DNA from: Aquimarina sp042434915
GTDB lineage: Bacteria > Bacteroidota > Bacteroidia > Flavobacteriales > Flavobacteriaceae
Assembly (NCBI RefSeq): GCF_042434915.1
Contig: NZ_CP170198.1
Location: 3,534,001 to 3,598,000 of the forward strand
Direction of reading: 5' to 3'
DNA length: 64,000 nucleotides
The notes under the pieces were generated by a model, which made no database searches, was not told the origin of the DNA, and was given only the letters and a program-made list of their open reading frames with translations. A program made the translations under genes and the position numbers. This document shows positions 25,730-34,022 of the stretch, one piece after another. Numbering within the stretch: the stretch's first letter is position 1; the number at the start of each line of letters is the position of its first letter.

Positions 25730-26515
25730 ATGTCACATATTGAAGAAGCGATAAAACAATTACAACCCTTAAGAGAAAAGTTACTTAATCATCCGTTGTA
25801 CGATCACATAGCAACGATTGATGATTTAAAACATTTTACTGAAACACATGTTTTTGCGGTTTGGGACTTTATGTCATTATTAAAGGGCTTACAGCAGCAT
25901 TTAACCTGCGTTTCCTTACCGTGGGTACCATCGGCAAACCCCAAAACACGAAGATTCATTAATGAAATAGTATTGGGAGAAGAAAGTGATGTAAATGCAG
26001 CAGGACAGTCTATGAGTCATTATGAAATGTACTTGGAGGCCATGCATGAGGTTGGGGCGGATACCTCTGTAATCGAAAAATTTGTAGCTCATATTGCCCA
26101 GTCTTATACCTTATCTCAAGCATTTGATACGATAACAATACATCCTGCAATACAGCAATTTGTGCACTTTACTTTTGAAGTGTTAGCAACAAAAAAACCT
26201 CATGTTATAGCAGCTGTCTTTACCTTCGGTCGAGAAGATTTAATTCCTGACCTCTTTATCGCCTTGGTAAAAGGTCTTGCAAAAGATAAAGAGCAAAAAC
26301 TGGATAAGTTAGTGTACTATCTAGAACGACATATTGAACTTGACGGAGATGAACATGGGCCTCTTAGTTTGGCTATGGTCAAAGAGCTTTGTCAGGATGA
26401 TGCTTTAAAATGGGAGGAGGTAACAAAGTTTAGCTTATTAGCCTTACAAAAAAGAATAGAATTATGGGATGGCATTTATAGCACAATAATACAAGCCAAA
26501 TCGATGCTCGTTTAA
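25730..26515 (+). CDS. DUF3050 protein (heme-oxygenase-like helical fold), last gene of the paa run
   Basis: The 261-residue protein matches DUF3050 by its opening LQPLREKLLNHPLYDHIATI and the blocks HVFAVWDFMSLLKGLQQHL and ERHIELDGDEHGPLSLAMV. Conserved His and Glu residues in these helices resemble metal-ligand sets in heme-oxygenase-like proteins, but no substrate is established. It starts 14 bases after paaY. Tight spacing suggests a role linked to the pathway, such as an oxidative side reaction; that is inference. Confidence 0.87.
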   Translation: MSHIEEAIKQLQPLREKLLNHPLYDHIATIDDLKHFTETHVFAVWDFMSLLKGLQQHLTCVSLPWVPSANPKTRRFINEIVLGEESDVNAAGQSMSHYEMYLEAMHEVGADTSVIEKFVAHIAQSYTLSQAFDTITIHPAIQQFVHFTFEVLATKKPHVIAAVFTFGREDLIPDLFIALVKGLAKDKEQKLDKLVYYLERHIELDGDEHGPLSLAMVKELCQDDALKWEEVTKFSLLALQKRIELWDGIYSTIIQAKSMLV

Positions 26516-26521
26516 AATAAT

Positions 26522-26995
26522 TTAGGAAAGCAAATTTTTCAGATTGAGTTTTGTAGTTTGTTTTCCTTTGGATAATGCCACATAGCTTTGTACACTACCT
26601 AGATACGGCAGTAAAGTGAGCTTCGTAATAATGAATTGTTCATAGGCTTCAACATCTTCTACAACTAATTTGAGAAGGTAATCAAAATTGCCCGTTACCC
26701 GATGGCATTCTACCACTTCAGGAAAATCGTTAATCTGTTTTACAAACTTTTCTAGATAACTCCGCGTATGCCCTTGTAAAGTAATCCCAATAAAAACGGT
26801 CTGTTTAAAACCTACCATCTTTTCATTTAATAAAGCCGCATACTTATCAATATATCCTTCTTTTTCTAATTTTTTGATACGTTCAAATACAGGAGTTGTT
26901 GACATTTTTAACTCCTCCGCCAAACTTTTGGTAGTACGATTACTATTTTCTTGGAGTAATTCGAGAATCTTTATATCGGTTGTATCTAGTTTCAA
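26522..26995 (-). CDS. Lrp/AsnC family transcriptional regulator
   Basis: The 157-residue protein has an N-terminal helix-turn-helix (about 5-55: KILELLQENSNRTTKSLAEE, then RIKKLEKEGYI) and a C-terminal RAM effector domain (about 70-150). Such proteins sense amino acids. It is divergent from the branched-chain dehydrogenase E2 gene across 170 bases, which makes control of that pathway likely. It converges on the DUF3050 gene, with the ends six bases apart. Confidence 0.92.
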   Translation of the reverse strand: MKLDTTDIKILELLQENSNRTTKSLAEELKMSTTPVFERIKKLEKEGYIDKYAALLNEKMVGFKQTVFIGITLQGHTRSYLEKFVKQINDFPEVVECHRVTGNFDYLLKLVVEDVEAYEQFIITKLTLLPYLGSVQSYVALSKGKQTTKLNLKNLLS

Positions 26996-27045
26996 AGGAT
27001 AAATATTTTGGTGAATGTATTTTTTGTATAATCAAAAAGAAAAAA

Positions 27046-27053
27046 CAAATATA
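27046..27053 (-). promoter_or_regulatory. Possible -7 element of the Lrp/AsnC gene
   Basis: The minus strand reads TATATTTG, a perfect TAnnTTTG, about 50 bases before the start; no matching TTG is visible at 19 bases. Confidence 0.35.
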
Positions 27054-27165
27054 TTTTATCAAAAGTAAAGAAAAAAACACTACTTATAATTAAATATAAA
27101 GGCGTATTTGAACTAAAATTAAAGATGTTTGTTATTTTTACTTAAATAGAAGAATTTCAAAAAAG

Positions 27166-28485
27166 ATGTCAAGAATAGAATTAAAAATGCCTAAAATGGG
27201 CGAAAGTATTTCGGAAGCTACCATTATTAATTGGCTCAAAAATGTAGGTGATGAGATAGTAGCAGATGAGACAATTTTAGAAGTAGCCACCGACAAAGTC
27301 GATACAGAAGTTCCAGCGCCTAGTTCGGGTATTCTAATTGAAATTCTATTTGAAGCCAACGAAGTTGTTGAGGTTGGTACCGTGATCGCGATTATTGACG
27401 AAGATGCATCGGTAGCATCTGGTGCTACCAGTTCAAAGAAAGAAAAAACAGGTAAAACCGAAAAAAAAGAGGTAAAGCAAGAAGTATCAGCTGCAAGAGC
27501 TAGTTCTCAGTCAATCAATACTGCATTTACTACAGGAACTTCAAATCCCGATGCTTTTTTATCACCCTTAGTACTTAGCATTGCACAAAAGGAACATCTA
27601 TCCTTGCAAGAAGTGCAAGCAATACAGGGGACTGGAACCGACGGGAGAATTAGAAAAAGCGATGTGATTCATTACTTAAAAAACAGAAAACACCCTTTGC
27701 CCAATACACCCGCAGTGGCAACACCTCAGGTTCCTGTTTCAAGTTATAAGGCGCCTCCCATCTCTTTTGATCAAAGCAAAGATCGTATCGTAGAGATGGA
27801 CCGTATGCGTAAAATGATTGCCGATCATATGGTATATTCAAAACATACCTCTCCACATGTTACCAGTTATATCGAGGTAGATGTGACCAATATGGTAAAC
27901 TGGCGCAATGCTGTGAAACATGATTTTCAGGAAAAATACGGAGAGAAATTAACTTTTACACCTCTATTTGTCGAGGCGGTGTCCAAAGCTATTCTCGCTT
28001 ACCCTATGATCAATGTATCAGTCGATGATAAAAAAATCATTGTACACAAAGATATTCATATTGGTATGGCAACAGCCTTACCTAGCGGAAATTTAATCGT
28101 ACCTGTAGTGCGCAATGCCGACGAAAAGAATTTATTAGGTCTTGCTAAAAATGTAAACCATCTAGCTACCAATGCACGTGAAAATAGTTTAAAACCAGAC
28201 GAAGTACAAGGCAGTACCTTCACAATATCTAATGTAGGAACATTTGGTAGTTTAATGGGTACACCTATTATTAATCAACCCGAAGTAGCAATTTTGGCCT
28301 TAGGGATTATAAAAAAACGACCAGAAGTTATCACAACAGACAAAGGCGATGAAATAGCCATACGAAGTATGATGTATTTATCCTTATCCTTTGATCATCG
28401 TGTGGTAGACGGATTTTTAGGGGGTTCATTTTTACGTAAGATAGGAGATGAGTTAGAGGCATTTGATAGTAAACGAGAGATTTAA
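27166..28485 (+). CDS. bkdB: Branched-chain 2-oxoacid dehydrogenase E2 (dihydrolipoamide acyltransferase)
   Basis: The 439-residue protein has an N-terminal lipoyl domain (about 3-78; lipoylated Lys in EVATDKVDTEVP), a linker rich in Lys, Glu and Ser, and a peripheral-subunit-binding domain (about 126-168; SPLVLSIAQKE, GTGTDGRIRKSDV). The catalytic domain follows, with the His-x-x-x-Asp-Gly motif SFDHRVVDGFLGG. It carries the acyl group between E1 and CoA. The neighbouring E1 and ilvE genes make branched-chain oxoacids the likely substrate rather than 2-oxoglutarate. lipB in this window can supply the lipoate. Confidence 0.92.
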   Translation: MSRIELKMPKMGESISEATIINWLKNVGDEIVADETILEVATDKVDTEVPAPSSGILIEILFEANEVVEVGTVIAIIDEDASVASGATSSKKEKTGKTEKKEVKQEVSAARASSQSINTAFTTGTSNPDAFLSPLVLSIAQKEHLSLQEVQAIQGTGTDGRIRKSDVIHYLKNRKHPLPNTPAVATPQVPVSSYKAPPISFDQSKDRIVEMDRMRKMIADHMVYSKHTSPHVTSYIEVDVTNMVNWRNAVKHDFQEKYGEKLTFTPLFVEAVSKAILAYPMINVSVDDKKIIVHKDIHIGMATALPSGNLIVPVVRNADEKNLLGLAKNVNHLATNARENSLKPDEVQGSTFTISNVGTFGSLMGTPIINQPEVAILALGIIKKRPEVITTDKGDEIAIRSMMYLSLSFDHRVVDGFLGGSFLRKIGDELEAFDSKREI

Positions 28486-28505
28486 AAAGAGTTAGTTGTG
28501 GCTGG

Positions 28506-28527
28506 AGGTCTCGACTCCGCTCGACCT
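28506..28527. repeat. REP-like bulged hairpin, left copy
   Basis: AGG, then bulge TC, then TCGA (28511-28514), loop CTCCGC, then TCGA (28521-28524) and CCT. The core GACTCCGCTCGACC and a following AATTGAA recur on the far side of the GIY-YIG gene. It lies just after the E2 stop. Confidence 0.7.
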
Positions 28528-28573
28528 AGAATTGAAATAGTATGAATTAACTAGAAAAAAAATTTTGATTAAA

Positions 28574-28886
28574 ATGTATTGGGTTTATATACTTCTTTGT
28601 TCAGATGGATATACCTATACGGGAGTCACAAATAATCTATAACGAAGATTCGAAGAACACCAAAAAAGAAAAAAATAAAAGCTGTTTCACTTATAAAAGA
28701 AGACCTGTTCAACTTGTTTTTAATCAGGAATTCAATGATGTCGAGCAAGTAATTTATTTCGAAAAGAAAATTAAGAAATGGAGCGCTAAAAAGAAATTGG
28801 CTTTAGCAGATGAGAATTTTGATCTTTTGCAATTATTAGCAGAATGTCGTAACAAAACACACGCTAATAATAAACGTAACGATTGA
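28574..28886 (+). pseudogene. GIY-YIG nuclease-like gene with a nonsense codon and a frameshift
   Basis: From the ATG at 28574 the frame reads MYWVYILLCSDGYTYTGVTN then NL and a TAA stop at 28643, where family members have another residue before the RRFEEH block. Past that stop the frame continues to a run of seven A's at about 28670-28676, after which the family sequence resumes one frame over (NKSCFTYKRRPVQLVF, then YFEKKIKKWSAKKK) and ends at 28886. Removing one A restores the frame. Intact relatives are small (about 90-100 residue) single-domain GIY-YIG proteins. Two separate defects argue for a true pseudogene, although the A-run could be a sequencing slip. Matching hairpins flank it. 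Confidence 0.82.
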
Positions 28887-28890
28887 AAAT

Positions 28891-28914
28891 AAGGTTTCGA
28901 TTCCGCTCGACCTT
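28891..28914. repeat. REP-like bulged hairpin, right copy
   Basis: AAGG, bulge TT, TCGA (28897-28900), loop TTCCGC, TCGA (28907-28910), CCTT: an 8-base-pair stem with a two-base bulge. It begins five bases after the GIY-YIG stop and is in the same orientation as the left copy. Confidence 0.72.
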
Positions 28915-29094
28915 ACAATTGAAGAAAGAGAAATAAGACGAATGGCGCGACATTACAATTTAATAGAAGTAAAAAATATTAAAATTTGAAATAAGTTAAA
29001 AACCTGAACCTAACTATCGAAGTTACGTGGCATGAAGCGTCACAAAAGTTAAATAATAATATATCATAATACCGAAGTATAAACACTAATAACC

Positions 29095-30183
29095 ATGAGC
29101 AGCAATACGCAACATACTATTAAAATTACAAAAACGACAACCTCTGGATTGGCAGCGATTGACTTTGCAAATATTCCGTTAGGACAAACATTTACCGACC
29201 ATATGTTTATTTGTGATTACAAAGATGGTACATGGCATGCTCCTCGCATAGAACCATTAGCAATGATTCCTACGCATCCAGCAGCTATGGCATTGCATTA
29301 TGGACAAGCTATTTTTGAAGGCATGAAAGCAACAGTTGGTAATAATAATACTCCGCTATTATTTAGACCCGAAGAAAATGCAAAGCGTTTTAATACCAGT
29401 GCAGCTCGTCTGGGGATGCCAGCAGTACCTACCGATTTGTTTGTCGAAGCTGTGAAACAATTAGTAGCCGTCGAGCACCAATGGATACCACCCCAAGAAG
29501 GTAGTGCTTTATATTTAAGGCCTTTTATGTACGCCGATGAACCTTTTATTGGAATGCGCGCCGCTACGAGTTATAAATTTATAGTGATTTGCTCTCCCGC
29601 AGGTCCGTTCTTTACTAAGAAAATTCGATTGTATGCAGAAACCGATTATATCCGTGCGGCTGCTGGTGGTACAGGCGAAGCCAAAGCTGCAGGGAATTAT
29701 GCCGCTGCAATATTGCCCACTGAAAAAGCCAAAGCCAAAGGATTTGATCAAGTATTATGGCTAGACGCAAATGAGCATAAGTATATCCAAGAGGTGGGAA
29801 CCATGAATATCTTTTTTAAAATAGAAGGTAAATTTATCACTCCAGAAACCGATGGGTCTATTCTTAAAGGAATTACACGTGATAGTGTCATCACTTTATT
29901 ACGAGACAAAGGATTTGAGGTAACGGAACGACCGATAACTATCGACGAAATTATGTTATCTGCTAGTGAAGGAAAGTTAGAAGAAGCATTTGGAACAGGT
30001 ACGGCTGTAGCGATAGCGATGGTCGAAGCTATAGGATACAAAGAGGAGGTAATAACATTGCCTCAAAGTAATCCTGTGAGTATGGATGTAAAAAGTACTA
30101 TTGATGCAATTAAAACGCAAGCCATTGAGGATCGGTTTGGGTGGATAGTACCAGTTGATGTTGCCGTAGAAAGCTCAAACTAA
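29095..30183 (+). CDS. ilvE: Branched-chain amino acid aminotransferase
   Basis: The 362-residue PLP enzyme interconverts Leu, Ile and Val with their 2-oxoacids. Fold type IV features include GQAIFEGMKA, the PLP lysine region GGTGEAKAAGNYAAAI and EVGTMNIFF with the later FGTGTAVAI. The length fits the longer eukaryote-like form. It stands between E2 and E1 of the oxoacid dehydrogenase, so the three give a direct path from amino acid to acyl-CoA, which feeds branched fatty acids in flavobacteria. Confidence 0.95.
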   Translation: MSSNTQHTIKITKTTTSGLAAIDFANIPLGQTFTDHMFICDYKDGTWHAPRIEPLAMIPTHPAAMALHYGQAIFEGMKATVGNNNTPLLFRPEENAKRFNTSAARLGMPAVPTDLFVEAVKQLVAVEHQWIPPQEGSALYLRPFMYADEPFIGMRAATSYKFIVICSPAGPFFTKKIRLYAETDYIRAAAGGTGEAKAAGNYAAAILPTEKAKAKGFDQVLWLDANEHKYIQEVGTMNIFFKIEGKFITPETDGSILKGITRDSVITLLRDKGFEVTERPITIDEIMLSASEGKLEEAFGTGTAVAIAMVEAIGYKEEVITLPQSNPVSMDVKSTIDAIKTQAIEDRFGWIVPVDVAVESSN

Positions 30184-30200
30184 GTATAGCAAATATAAGA

Positions 30201-30287
30201 GGCAAGGGATAGTCGTGACATCCTTTTGGTTATCCGTCAAGCGGAAAACAAAAGATATAACAAATAGCCCGACCCCTTGGGGTTGCC
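30201..30287. repeat. Structured intergenic element between ilvE and E1
   Basis: The outer arms are GGCAA (30201-30205) and TTGCC (30283-30287). Inside are a hairpin around ATCCTTTTG...CAAAAGAT (30229-30255) and a small one at ACCCCTTGGGGT (30272-30283, overlapping the outer arm). From memory, similar blocks (containing TAGTCGTGACATCCTTTT and AGCCCGACCCC) recur between genes in Flavobacteriaceae. A transcription or RNA-stability role is possible. Confidence 0.5.
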
Positions 30288-30334
30288 AATAAAGCAAAAT
30301 TTAAAAACGAGTAGCGTTTTAAAAAAAAATAGAT

Positions 30335-32413
30335 ATGTTAGCAGAAAAGACGATTGCCAAAGAAGTTTTAAAACTAGCTTTTACCAAAATGTGTACAGCA
30401 AAAAGTATGGCCGAATTGTATGAGGATAACTTCAAAGTAGTATCCAAATATGTGCATGCTACTTCGCGCGGGCATGAAGCTATACAACTCGCAACAGCCA
30501 TGCAATTACTACCTCAAGATTATGCATTTCCCTACTATAGGGATGATGCAATGTTATTAGGTATTGGGATGCGTCCATACGATTTAATGCTGCAATTGTT
30601 AGCAAAAAAAGAAGATCCCTTCTCAGGTGGGCGAACATATTATTCCCATCCCAGTTTGCGTGATATCGACAAACCGAAAATTCCGCATCAATCTTCTGCC
30701 ACAGGGATGCAAGCAATTCCAGCAACTGGTGTAGCACTAGGTATGCAGTACAAAGAATTACTTGATATTACGGGAGCCGAGGCTCCAGAAGACGCACAAT
30801 TTAACGCACCATTAGTTGTATGTTCCTTAGGTGATGCATCCGTGACCGAAGGCGAGATAGCAGAAGCGTTTCAGATGGCAGCTTTAAAACAATTACCTAT
30901 TTTGTATCTGGTACAAGATAATGGTTGGGATATTTCGGCTAATGAAGCCGAAACCCGAGCGCAAAGTGCGTTTGACTATGCCAAGGGATTTCACGGTCTC
31001 GAAGCCATGACCATTGATGGCGCAAATTTTACAGAGAGCTATCTTGCTGTTGAAGAAGCAATACGGATTATCCGTGAAGAGCGTAGACCTGTATTGTTGC
31101 ATGCCAAGGTGCCGTTGCTCAATCACCATACCTCTGGAGTACGTATGGAGTGGTATCGAGATGATCTCGAAGAAGCCCGTAGTCGTGACCCTTATCCTGT
31201 TTTACGTAAACAATTATTAAAGAGTGGCGTAAGTGAAAAAGAAATTGTAACGATAGAGAAAGATACAAAGACACTCGTTGCAAAGGAGCTTGAAGAAGCG
31301 ATGAAAGCCCAAGACCCTGCTCCCGAGGATTTATTTACACATGATTTTGCTCCCACCCCAATTACCGAAGAAGCAGGAGAGCGATCCCCAGAGGGAAAAG
31401 AAGAGGTAGTAATGGTAGATTGTGCATTATTTGCAGTTGAAGAGTTAATGCGTAAACATAAAGAATGTTTATTATATGGACAGGATGTTGGTGGCCGATT
31501 AGGGGGTGTTTTTAGAGAAGCAGCAACCTTGGCAGAGAAATTTGGGGACGAGCGTGTTTTTAATACACCAATACAAGAAGCTTTTATCGTAGGTTCTACA
31601 GTAGGTATGTCGGCAGTTGGATTAAAACCTATTGTTGAGGTACAATTTGCCGATTATATCTGGCCAGGACTTAATCAATTATTTACCGAGGTGAGTCGCT
31701 CTTGCTATTTATCTAACGGTAAGTGGCCTGTATCGATGATTTTGCGTGTGCCAATTGGTGCTTACGGTAGTGGTGGACCGTATCACTCGTCATCTGTAGA
31801 ATCTGTAATTACCAACATACGTGGACTCAAAATTGCATACCCAAGTAATGGAGCAGATCTTAAAGGTTTGATGAAAGCCGCATATTACGACCCTAATCCA
31901 GTAGTGATCCTTGAACATAAAGGATTGTATTGGTCCAAGGTAAAAGGAACAGAAGCAGCACGTACTATCGAACCATCAGAGGATTATGTGTTACCATTTG
32001 GAAAAGCTAATGTCGTACAACAAATATGGCCTCAAGATGAAGAAGAAACCTTGAGTGTTATTACTTATGGGATGGGGGTGCACTGGGCATTGCAGGCAAC
32101 AAAAGACATGAAATCCAAAGTAGAAATTATTGATTTGCGTACGTTACATCCGTTAGATGAAGCTACGGTTATGGAATCAGTTAAGAAAACTAAAAAATGT
32201 CTTGTAGTTACTGAGGAGCCTAGTAATAATTCATTTGCACGAGCTCTGGCAGGAAAAATACAGGAAGAGTGCTTTAAGTATCTGGATGCTCCTGTCATGA
32301 CCATTGGATCAGAAAATATGCCTGCGATTCCATTAAATAGTATTTTAGAACAAACGATGATACCATCGGCAGCCAAAGTTAAAGCAAAGATTGAAGGATT
32401 GTTGAACTATTAA
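30335..32413 (+). CDS. Branched-chain 2-oxoacid dehydrogenase E1, fused alpha and beta subunits
   Basis: The 692-residue protein joins E1-alpha (about 1-330; thiamine-diphosphate motif GDASVTEGE...VQDNGWDIS) to E1-beta (about 355-692; LLYGQDVGGRLGGVFREAA, YGSGGPYHSSS, EVQFADYIWPG). It decarboxylates the oxoacid and hands the acyl group to the E2 encoded upstream. The fusion is known in Bacteroidetes. An E3 (dihydrolipoyl dehydrogenase) gene is absent here and must lie elsewhere. Confidence 0.93.
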   Translation: MLAEKTIAKEVLKLAFTKMCTAKSMAELYEDNFKVVSKYVHATSRGHEAIQLATAMQLLPQDYAFPYYRDDAMLLGIGMRPYDLMLQLLAKKEDPFSGGRTYYSHPSLRDIDKPKIPHQSSATGMQAIPATGVALGMQYKELLDITGAEAPEDAQFNAPLVVCSLGDASVTEGEIAEAFQMAALKQLPILYLVQDNGWDISANEAETRAQSAFDYAKGFHGLEAMTIDGANFTESYLAVEEAIRIIREERRPVLLHAKVPLLNHHTSGVRMEWYRDDLEEARSRDPYPVLRKQLLKSGVSEKEIVTIEKDTKTLVAKELEEAMKAQDPAPEDLFTHDFAPTPITEEAGERSPEGKEEVVMVDCALFAVEELMRKHKECLLYGQDVGGRLGGVFREAATLAEKFGDERVFNTPIQEAFIVGSTVGMSAVGLKPIVEVQFADYIWPGLNQLFTEVSRSCYLSNGKWPVSMILRVPIGAYGSGGPYHSSSVESVITNIRGLKIAYPSNGADLKGLMKAAYYDPNPVVILEHKGLYWSKVKGTEAARTIEPSEDYVLPFGKANVVQQIWPQDEEETLSVITYGMGVHWALQATKDMKSKVEIIDLRTLHPLDEATVMESVKKTKKCLVVTEEPSNNSFARALAGKIQEECFKYLDAPVMTIGSENMPAIPLNSILEQTMIPSAAKVKAKIEGLLNY

Positions 32414-32448
32414 GTTGGTATAGTTCTTAGTTTTAGAATAAAAAAGAT

Positions 32449-32519
32449 ACATCCCCGATCCTATCTTCAAAGGAAGATAGTGTAAAAGTCTCCCTTTGAA
32501 GGGAGATTTAGTGGGATGT
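32449..32519. repeat. Palindromic element with a three-stem fold, copy A
   Basis: The outer arms are ACATCCC (32449-32455) and GGGATGT (32513-32519). Inner hairpin 1 is CTATCTTC (32461-32468) and GAAGATAG (32473-32480). Inner hairpin 2 is TCTCCCTT (32489-32496) and AAGGGAGA (32499-32506). It sits 36 bases after the E1 stop. Confidence 0.72.
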
Positions 32520-32840
32520 GTTTTATGGAATTTGAGATACTACAAACAACTGCTATTGAGTATCGGATGATAATTTTGCGTAAGCAAAACAACACCCTTT
32601 AGCTCAAGGATACAATACAAAAGCACTGAGAGCAGGAGGGAGTGTAGCGAGCGACGCAGTGTTTTGTACTGGGTTTTTGACTTTAGTGTCAAAAAATCCC
32701 TAGGTAAAGGCATCTTTTTCTTTGTTTCGTTTCTTTTGGATGCGCAAAAGAAATGAAAGTAGTATGATTTTATAAATAAGTTGAATAAAAGTATCTACTC
32801 TCTATTCTCCGTTTCAACTCGCCCATAGCTCTCGCTATGT

Positions 32841-32898
32841 TGTCTTCAAATGAAGGAATACAAAAAATCTCCCTTTGAAGGGAGATTTAGAGGGATGT
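32841..32898. repeat. Palindromic element, copy B (partial)
   Basis: It shares CTTC-AAAT-GAAG (about 32844-32855), then TCTCCCTTTGAAGGGAGA (32868-32885), ATTTAG and GGGATGT (32892-32898) with copy A. The left outer arm is degraded. A separate reverse-oriented ACATCCC occurs near 32989. Confidence 0.68.
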
Positions 32899-33194
32899 AT
32901 TTTAAAGTTGAACACATAAGAATTTTGAAAATGCCATATATTTGGGATTGAAATTCTTAGTCACTGAAAGATGCATCTACTTTATGCCACATCCCTCAAT
33001 TACCTAATAGGTGTATTTACAAAACTTCATATCATAGATAAAGAAACTCTGTCTAAATGGATCACTACTATTGAAGTTTTTTCTGCTAGCATAAAAAATT
33101 CACCAAAAATTTAAGTCCGCAGGAACTAGGGGAAAATATATACCTGGGAATCAGGACTAATCGTAAACACTAACATAGAACTTATATACCTAAT

Positions 33195-33641
33195 ATGAAC
33201 ATACGAAAAGCCGAATTAAAAGATAGTATCTCACTTTCAATTTTGTTTGACGCATACAGAGTTTTTTATAAAAAAGAGTCTGATCGCAAGGCAGCACTTA
33301 CTTTTGTTGAAGAGCGTATCCTTCAAAATGATTCAGAATTCTTTGTTGCAGAAACCAAGGAAGGAATATTAGTAGGCTTCACACAACTTTATCCACTATT
33401 TTCATCTACACGTATGCAAAAGCTATGGTTGCTTAATGATCTCTATGTGAACCCAGAGTATAGAGGTCAAGGCATTTCAATTCAACTAATCGAGCGGGCC
33501 AAGCAGTTAGTAGTTGATACAAAGGCATGTGGTATGTTTCTCGAAACTGAAAAGTCTAATGCCATAGGAAATGCCTTATATCCGCGTGCAGGGTTTTCAC
33601 TTAATACGAATTCGAATTATTATGAATGGAGTATTTCGTAA
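33195..33641 (+). CDS. GNAT family N-acetyltransferase
   Basis: The 148-residue single-domain acetyltransferase has the acetyl-CoA-binding motif A at NPEYRGQGISIQLIERAK (Arg/Gln-x-x-Gly-x-Gly type). The C-terminal block LYPRAGFSLNTNSNYYEW is typical of small-molecule or peptide acetylating members. The substrate is unknown. It stands alone, after the repeat-rich region. Confidence 0.88.
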   Translation: MNIRKAELKDSISLSILFDAYRVFYKKESDRKAALTFVEERILQNDSEFFVAETKEGILVGFTQLYPLFSSTRMQKLWLLNDLYVNPEYRGQGISIQLIERAKQLVVDTKACGMFLETEKSNAIGNALYPRAGFSLNTNSNYYEWSIS

Positions 33642-33836
33642 AAGCAGAAAGGTTTTGAGCTGTATTGATATTTAAAGATAGGGTAAAGTTTTGTTAGAAA
33701 TTAGAAAAAGAAGGTAAGGGATAAAAGCGTATTATAGAAGAAGAAAAATAGAGTAGATGAATCCAGATTGAATTTTCACTAGAAACCATCTGGCAACTAA
33801 AAGATCTTTCTATACATTTACCCTAAAATATAGCTC

Positions 33837-34022
33837 ATGAAATACACCTACATTTTAATCATAGGCGGTTTGGCACTGTTAAACCTGATCTACACTTTTA
33901 TTAAAATCGAAGCAAACTACGAGATTTTTGGTTATTCCACCAACCTATGGACCTATCGACTTATCTGGGCAGTGATGGTGGTGCTTTGTGGTTGGAGCTA
34001 TTTTGTGAAAAAGAGAAGCTAA
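33837..34022 (+). CDS. Small two-helix membrane protein, unknown
   Basis: The 61-residue protein has hydrophobic segments at about 4-22 (YILIIGGLALLNLIYTF) and 40-56 (LIWAVMVVLCGWSYF), and the Lys/Arg-rich end VKKRS puts the C-terminus in the cytoplasm. The composition and two clean helices make it look coding, but I recognise no family. It has no close partner. Confidence 0.55.
   Translation: MKYTYILIIGGLALLNLIYTFIKIEANYEIFGYSTNLWTYRLIWAVMVVLCGWSYFVKKRS

Larger units (their letters stand above)
32414..33194. other. 781-base non-coding, repeat-rich region
   Basis: I find no recognised gene. It holds two copies of a palindromic element (32449-32519, 32841-32898). A hairpin-like stretch runs GGGTTTTTGAC (32671-32681) to GTCAAAAAATCCC (32688-32700). 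A further imperfect inverted repeat is TACAAAAGCACTG (about 32609-32621) and CGCAGTGTTTTGTA (about 32655-32668). A block at 32707-32753 reads as FFFVSFLLDAQKK and stops; I recall similar blocks as recurrent debris in flavobacterial intergenic DNA. A 47-codon frame (32971-33114) is unrecognised and crosses an ACATCCC arm, so I do not call it. Confidence 0.55.

Noticed and set aside
32971..33114. 47-codon frame starting MHLLYATSLNYLIG
   Set aside because: It crosses a palindromic ACATCCC arm in the repeat-rich gap and resembles nothing known; too short to support.
32400..33200. Repeat-rich gap examined as a CRISPR array or insertion sequence
   Set aside because: Only two copies of a palindrome with no regular spacing, no transposase frame and no terminal inverted repeats with target duplication.
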